Below, in pieces: positions 57,445-64,000 of a stretch of DNA of 64,000 bases. A model generated the notes under the pieces. It was not told the DNA's origin. It made no database searches and was given only the letters and a program-made list of their open reading frames with translations. The first letter of the stretch is position 1. Every line of letters begins with the position of its first letter. The position numbers and the translations under genes are program-made. Source of the DNA: Blattamonas nauphoetae (lineage: Eukaryota; Preaxostyla; Oxymonadida). The stretch spans positions 1 to 64,000 of the forward strand of contig JARBJD010000169.1 in NCBI GenBank assembly GCA_033064195.1, read 5' to 3'.

Positions 57445-60400
57445 CTAATCTTCAGAGTGAGAGGAGAGGAATTCCCCAATCTCAGAAAGCGAAGGGCGTT
57501 GTTTAGGATTCGCCGACACGCATTGTTGAATCAGAGCGATGAACGATTCGTTCTTCAGAGTGTCCATTTTCGGTCCAACTCCAGTTGCAGACAGCTTTTG
57601 AGCATGCACAGCATCCAGTTCTCCAAACGGAACTTGACCAGTCTCAATTTCCCACAACACAAGGCCAATACTAAAAACTGACGCTTTCTGTCCATCAACA
57701 GCACTCCCTCCACCTGCCACAACTTCAGGCGCGTGCCAGCGAAGACCATCCATTCCTGCTTGCTCCACATCCTTCGGCACATTGTGAACGGTTCCATTCC
57801 CTTCCAATCCTCCATCTTGTTGTTTCGTCTGAGCTGCTTCCAGTTCTGCTTCTTCTGATGTCATTTGCAGTTTCAATTGCACGTTTCCAAGAGGATCGAC
57901 AAGAATCCAATGAGACGACAGCCGAGTCACAACATCGCTCTCTGGTCGCTTCGCAAGAACTGCCGTCAATCCATGTACCACCTCCATTCCAACCTTTCGC
58001 TTAGGAATCTCTCTCTTCTCTTTATGCAGCATCGAATACAGCGTGTTCCTCATCGGTGCTGTTGACACTTCGAACCCTCCGTTGCACGCCATCACCTCCA
58101 CCCACTCCTTCTCCGTCTGACATGGCAGTCCATCTCGCGACTCGTTGAGGTTGGCTGGGAGTTCATGGGACGACACAAACTCAGAAGTGGATTCCATCTC
58201 TTTCTGTGCAGGTTCACCTTGCTTCTTCTGTCGTCGGCGAAGCAGAACGATGATGATGATCGCCAACACCAGTCCAACCAGCAGACACGCAACCAGCGGA
58301 ATCAGCCAGCTCAGAAGTGCCTTTGTTTCAGGCGACAGCGACTTCTTTGAGTCAGACGACGGTTTGGGAATGTGGAAGGTGATGGTGCGATTCATGAACA
58401 CAAACGGCGAGTCTGTTCCTGGTGTTGGAACAATCGACTTGATTGTGTATGTCGTGTCGTGAGTCAGCAGACGATCCTCTCCAACAATGATGAACTTCCC
58501 ACTTTCTCCAGCCAGTGCTTCAGCCATGATAGGCACTGTGATCGTAACATCCTCTACCTCCTCCAAAACAACAGTGTCGAACGATCCATGCACCTTTTTG
58601 TTGAAGTGAAGAACAACAAATGCGGATTGGTGGTCGGATTCCACGAGTTCGCAAGTGGCCGAGACGATAGTTGGGGGCGCTTTTGGTGTGCTGAACGTGA
58701 TGAACGATGGAGTCGCGTGGAGGTTGAAGGCCCACGCAGCGACAGGCATTTCGATGTCGTTTGTCATCCGAGAAGAAGAGGAAGAAGATGGTTCAGGAAC
58801 AATTCCTACAATCGAGAGGATCGTGTAACCAGTGTTGTATTCAAGACTGCCTTCAATCACAGAGACCAGAGTTCCTGTCCCATCCGAGAACAACATTCTC
58901 AACTTTGTTTCTGTTCTGGTCGAGTCTTTCACTGTCACTTCATATTCCTGTGATGTCAGCGGTGTAATCCCCTCAATTTCTAATTCAATCTTGCCTGTCT
59001 TTTCATTCATTCTCACTGTTGGTTTTGCTGTCAGAAGTGGACCAATCTTGTTGAACTCGGGATCCATAATTCGCTCAATGGTGTAAGAATCTGTCTCTGA
59101 GTGATATATCCCGTCCAACATTCCTGTTGAATCAGGACTGACTGTTGAGAAACAGTCTTCAATTTGAAGAATGGGTAGAACTGTGGAATAGTCGCAGTGA
59201 ATGGCTACATCAGGGAAATGGGGTTCAGTCGCCTCTTCACCCTTGTCGTCCGATGTGAGGAACGTGGAATCATCACCGATTGAATTCCCAACAAAGAAAA
59301 CGTGCGAGAACGAAATGTGCTCAGAAAATGACGAGCATCCGATGCAGACTGCGCCAGTCGTTCCCGAATAGCAGTCCTTCACGAGAGTGTCGGAGATGTC
59401 GACTTCTTTACCGAAATCATAAGAAAGCGCACCTCCTGCTCCACTCGCCTTGCATCCAACGAAGAGACTTCTTTTAATCGTCAGTGTTGAATCTGTGGAT
59501 AAAAACATCCCGGCTCCAGCTCCAGGGGAATAGTAGGAGAGTATCTCGCAGCGTTCAAACTTCGAGTCAAGTACCAACATATCGACTTGTCCTGTAAAAT
59601 ATATCCCGGCTCCAAATGTGGCCGCAGAACAGTCAGCGAAGACACAATCAACCAATATGTTCTGTTTCCCACTGATTGGTTTGAATGAAAGAAGATAGAC
59701 TGATCCTCCTTCAGACCAACAATCTTCATTCGTTATTGAACAGTCCTCGAATCGGCACGAATCGATGAGAACATCATCCATAACAAACAGATGCATGGCC
59801 CCACCGCTCTGATAAGTAAAGAGCTCCACCTTCGTCGTAAGAATCGGGGAGGATAATGCTCTCGAAGGAGCAGGAGAGGATGGAGACGGTGCCTGTGTAT
59901 TCGTTGAACGTGAGTGGGCGAGCAGACGGTTGATTCTTGGTTCCAGTGAAGTGGCAGTTCTCAAAACAGGTGGATGTTGATTCGACTCCACTGGTTGCGT
60001 CGAAGAAATACACTTTATCATCGTCGACTGTGTGAGAAGTGTACTTGCCAGACGGGTCGGCAGTTGGTTCTGGGTCAGTGTTGGAAGAGGGGAGGAGGGA
60101 GGAGAAGGAAGAATTCGAGCACAAAACAGACCCTCCAGTGTTCACATCCCGAATCGTCGATCCCGACAAATGCGAGCTTGTCAGCGATACAACACATCCC
60201 AACATCTTCTGATCCAAATGCGGGAGGCGTGGCTGGCGGGATGAGTCAATCGAACTCATGTTCACAAACGAGCACCCAATCAGCGATGACGACATTCTTC
60301 CAACAGATTCCACATTCTGAAGAGGTGTTCGTGTCAGTGAGAGGCCAATCCCGTCGTTTCCCAGAATCCGAGAAGAGTCAAACGAGCATCCAACAATCGA

Positions 60401-61042
60401 CACCCAAACTGACCCTCCAAGGGATGGAAATGACGATGTTTCAACAACACCACGCATCGACCCAACATCATTCCACAGCAAGCCCTTCGAAATCACAACT
60501 GAAGATTCTCTTCCTGATTCCTCCAATGGAGATGGAGAAATCACAATCGCACTTGTCCATGGCGATACTTCAATTCTGCTTGAAGATATCGTCAGCATGC
60601 TGCTTGAAACAACTGCCAGCCTTGGTGATCTTGCTTCGTTCTTCTGCTGTCCTGTTTCTTCAGAATTGTCGATCAGTGTAAAGTGCATCCATTTCAACGA
60701 CAGAGTTGAGTTTGTCAATGAAAACATGCAACTTCCAAAGTTCTGATTCTTTTGGTTGTCTGAAGTCCTGTTTACTTCTGACTCGGACGAAGCAATCAGT
60801 TCAGTCTTCAGATCGTCATTTTCGTTCGATGGCTCTCCTGTCAGTTCCATCCATCTGTGCGCAATATCAATGTTGTGCCCAATGAATGTTCCTTCTGGTA
60901 GCGACATAGACAACATTTCATTTTGTATAGAGTTGGAAAAGTCCGAGTTGGTGTTTAGAACTGACGAGAGGCGACGTGGCGAAATGGACGAGTTTAAACA
61001 GATCCATACACCAGTAAGCAGAAGTAAGAATTGTGCGTTCAT
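57445..61042 (-). pseudogene. Surface protein J: type 1 receptor pseudokinase with one internal deletion
   Basis: ATG at 61042 (MNAQFLLLLTGVWICLN) and TAG at 57445. It matches A throughout: beta-helix, Ig-like modules, membrane helix (WLIPLVACLLVGLVLAIIII), juxtamembrane segment and pseudokinase (WHAPEVVAGGGS, SIGLVLWEIETGQVPF, NPKQRPSLSEIGEFL). A single lesion near 59810 removes roughly 26 codons (the NRTYFTA.SSNFTNC repeat of its relatives) and shifts the frame: ALYLSE is followed by QSGGAMHLF in another frame. The P/E/D stalk is absent. The HRD position reads SSHWILVD, and DFG is missing. Confidence 0.87.
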
Positions 61043-61097
61043 GACTGTTCAACAAAGAATTGCTCAACAATGTTTCGATGTAGAGAAAAGAGAGATG

Positions 61098-61119
61098 TTG
61101 ATCAGACCCTTTATCTGAA
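61098..61119 (-). promoter_or_regulatory. Shared upstream motif of the surface-gene family (J)
   Basis: On the minus strand TTCAGATAAAGGG then TCTGATCAA, 55 bp before the J ATG. A second, closer match to the H motif (CAAATAAAGGCCATGATCAA) lies at 61246-61266, inside a stretch that also matches the H upstream region. Confidence 0.45.
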
Positions 61120-61301
61120 CATGGTGACACGATGAGTCTTTGATTCTCTAATGATTTTAGGCGGACAATTGACATTGTGTGTTGGGAGGAGATATCCACG
61201 TTCAAACAAAACGAAAATGACTCAAATTGAAAGTAAGAGAGAAACTTTGATCATGGCCTTTATTTGCTCAAATTAGTGATCTAGATCGGACTCCGCGGCT
61301 T

Positions 61302-61621
61302 GAATGGAGAGTGTTCGTTCGATTTGGTTGGCCCAGAACAGATCGTGGCTGAGACAGGAGAGAGAGGGGAGAAAGACGAGCACATCCCAATCGATGAAGA
61401 TGAGATGAACAAGAAAGAGAACACTCGCTGGACACTTCCAGGTGATGCCACAATTGAGGAGATGAAGCGAGATTCACAGGGAGATGTGAAAGAAGAGGGA
61501 GAGGCAATGGAAGAGGTGAAGGAGAGACCGCACAAGAAGAGGAGAAAGAAGATGAAATGAACGGAAGAATGTGAAAAGGAGGAAACGACAATGACACCAC
61601 AAAGGGAGGAGCAGGATGGAT
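61302..61621 (+). pseudogene. Duplicated fragment of the gene I charged tail
   Basis: Frame from 61300 reads FDLVGPEQIVAETGE, DEHIPIDEDEMNKKEN, EMKRDSQGDV, KERPHKKRRKKMK and stops, against SDLVGPGLIVAEAGE and KERPHKKKRKKMK in gene I (about 55450-55750). Similarity continues past the stop to about 61621. There is no membrane helix or start of its own; it begins abruptly where sequence shared with the H upstream region ends. Confidence 0.8.
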
Positions 61622-61650
61622 GAATCTGACAGCGAGCCACAAAGTTTCCA

Positions 61651-63534
61651 ATGAGAAAAAACCCTTTCTTCTTTTCAATGATCCACATCTCAATCATCTT
61701 CTCACTCTTCTCCTTATTCATGCAGCCAATCCGTCAGTGTGCTGACAAAGGGGAAAGAAAGGGATTGATCTCTCCTCATCACTCTCTCCTTTATCAGATC
61801 GAGACTTTACAGACCACTTACTGTCATGTTCTCCATCCCCCTCATTCTCTACCTTTTTCAATATCCCTTCGCGACTTCCTCCCCCTCACACCAACCTCAC
61901 AAAACCACAACCAGTCTGAAAACAGAAAGAATGGAACATATGTTGGTCGCAACATCAAAATCACTCATCAATCTCTCGAACTGTCAGGCGAGCAATCGAT
62001 CCTTCAGAATGGGCCTGAAACACGAATTGTCCCTTCATCCGTACGGAATGGAGAGTTCAGTGAAGGTTTTGACAACATGCAAGCTGGGGATTGTTCGATA
62101 TTCAGCTTGAAAAACTCAACACTGTCATTGAAATGGTTCCACTTTTCGCTGATGAACAATTCCGAAGAAGCAAGACAGCAGAAGAACGAAACAGGAGCAC
62201 CAAGGTTGGCAATTGTATCAAGCAGCATGCTGACGATATCTTCAAGCAGAATTGAAGTATCGCGATGGACAAGTGCGATTGTGATTTCTGGATCTCCATT
62301 GGAGGAATCAGGAAGAGAATCGTCAGTTGTGATTTCGAAGAGCTTGCTGTGGAATGATGTTGGGTCGATGCGTGGTGTTGTTGAAACATCGTCATTTGCA
62401 TCCCTTGTCGGGTCAGTTTGGGTGTCGATTGTTGGATGTTCGTTTGACTCTTCTCGGATTGTGGGAAACGACGGGATTGGCCTCTCACTGACACGAACAC
62501 CTCGAAAGAATGTGGAATCGGTTGGACGACTGTCGTCATCGCTGATTGATTGTTCGTTTGTGAACATGAGTTCGATTGGCTCTTCCCACCAGCCACGCCT
62601 TCCGCAATTGGATCAGAAGATGTTGGGATGTGTTGTGTCGCTGACAAGCTCGCATTTGTCGGGATTGACGATTCGGGACGTGAACACTGTCGGCTCCGTT
62701 TTGTGCTCGAATTCCTCCTTCTCCTCCCTCCTCCACTCACCCAATACCGACTCCTACCCCAACGAAGATCCATCCATCATCGACAACGACTCATCACAAG
62801 GAACTGTAACCAAACCTGACGGATCTACAGTGCCATTCATGGAGAACACGAAATATGAATTCGACAATACAATGGGACCCTCATCAGTCATTTTTACGAA
62901 CTGTCGCTTCACTGGAGACAAGGATCAACCAGATGTCCACCCCCTCTCATTCTATTACTATCCAGGCACCATCTCCATCCTTTCCTGCTCCTTCGAGAAC
63001 ATTTCCTCCACTGGTGACGATGGTGGGGCCGTGAATGTCCGCGCATCCGCTCATAGTGACAGCGTATATTTCACTGCCAGATCTTCGAACTTCACGTCTT
63101 GCTCATCAACCTGGTCTGGTGGCGCGATGTACATTCAAGTTCGTGATGATGTTCTCATCGATTCGTGCCAATTCGAGGACTGTTCAGCAGGTGATTCATA
63201 TTCAGCCGGAGGTCTCTTTCTTGAAGGCTACAATTGTCACGCGGATTTCGTTGACTGTGTCTTCACAATCTGCACGGCAGGAGGAAGTGGAGCTGGGATG
63301 CATCTTGATGGATACCTCGATGTTTCTGTTGTTGACTCGAAGTTTGAACATTGTGGGTTTCACAGTGGATCTCTCTACGTGTGTGGAGGGGGACTGTGTA
63401 TGAATGGCGATCAATCACTGACAGTGGAGAGAAGTCACTTCATCGAATGCTCGTCCAGACACGCAGGAGGTGCAGTTTCATGTGATGGCGAGAACAGCCT
63501 AAACTTCTCCAACACTCTCGTGAAGGACTGCTAT
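61651..63534 (+). pseudogene. Surface protein K: type 1 ectodomain cut by a transposon
   Basis: Open from 61651 (an ATG at 61681, MIHISIIFSLFSLF, gives a better signal peptide). The N-terminal 110 residues differ from other members; from STLSLKWFHFSLMNNS on it follows A, through SSFASLVGSVWVS, beta-helix repeats (VLIDSCQFEDCSAG) and LVKDCY at 63534. There the homologous frame ends at the start of an element (CAGACTTGTAA). The Ig-like modules, membrane helix and tail are not seen before the window ends and may lie beyond the element. Confidence 0.8.
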
Positions 63535-64000
63535 CAGACTTGTAAAAAGACCAATTCTGGGGGTCGATCGAATTGGCCAATTGGATTAACAATTTGTCCA
63601 ATTGGTCAATTCGATCAACAATTGTTACAAGTCCTCCAATTCACTGTTTGTTATGAGATTTTTTGGGAAAATTTGTTTCAAGAGAAATAGGTTTGTGGAT
63701 AAAGAGATGAAATGGTTGAAAAGATGATGAAAGGGTCGATCGGACCTGAGAACTACGCTTGATCCTCGGTTGGGGAGAAAGTATAGATCCCAAACAATCT
63801 AATCTTACAACATCCGCTGAGTTAAAGACACAGTTTGACAGAGAATCTTCTTTTTTATTGACTTTTCTCTTTGATCTCCCCCATTTTTCATCTTCAAGTC
63901 ACGATTCGAGAAATCGTCAGAAAAGAGTGGTGAAACGGTATAAAAGCAAGGATAAATGACAAAAATATCGTGATGAAGTGGCAATGATCAGATTAGAGTG
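63535..64000. mobile_element. Element inserted in gene K, right end outside the window
   Basis: Begins CAGACTTGTAAAAAG where gene K homology stops. The first 100 bp fold on themselves: ACTTGTAA (63538) with TTACAAGT (63625), and GATCGAATTGGCCAATTGG (63565) with CCAATTGGTCAATTCGATC (63598). The CAG start is hAT-like, but the other end and target duplication are not visible. No gene in the visible part. Confidence 0.55.

Overview
The window reads as nuclear DNA of a microbial eukaryote. Housekeeping genes carry very short GT-AG introns (29-98 nt) and normal TAA/TAG/TGA stops. The SPRY proteins, the intronless cysteine-rich beta-helix surface proteins with a degenerate kinase tail, and the intron sizes look most like an oxymonad such as Blattamonas. 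That placement is inference from remembered families, not from a search.

Layout. 1-4.1 kb: no gene I can support. 4.1-6.4 kb (minus): two tandem SPRY genes, one clearly decayed. 7-8.4 kb (minus): an LCAT/phospholipase-like pseudogene. 9.2-16.2 kb (plus): a two-pass membrane protein, a kinesin (6 exons, 1154 aa) and an Ariadne-type RBR ubiquitin ligase (9 exons, 477 aa). 16.3-64 kb: an accessory region built from one large family of surface proteins (called A-K here). Type 1 has a signal peptide, a Cys/Gly beta-helix, Ig-like modules, a P/E/D stalk, a membrane helix and a pseudokinase tail. C keeps a related tail; D and I belong to a second subfamily, and I ends in a Lys/Glu-rich tail. Only A looks complete. 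The rest carry frameshifts, a nonsense codon, domain deletions or DNA-transposon insertions.

The most striking object is gene E (minus, 35505-47456). It is interrupted by six different terminal-inverted-repeat elements, each with its own target-site duplication (8, 10, 2, 8, 8 and 4 bp). Removing each element with one duplication copy leaves exactly 3822 nt = 1274 codons, aligned with gene A throughout and broken by one TGA only. At least five further TIR elements (27420, 28434, 34086, 51167, 63535) and one partial relative (29218) lie in the same 47 kb, while the 9-16 kb gene block has none that I can see. One hAT-like element carries pieces of two host genes. The region looks like a fast-turnover surface-gene array that also collects transposons; precise removal of the inserts, as for ciliate IES, is a testable alternative.

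The surface genes share a short motif about 20-56 bp upstream of their start codons, which may be a family promoter.
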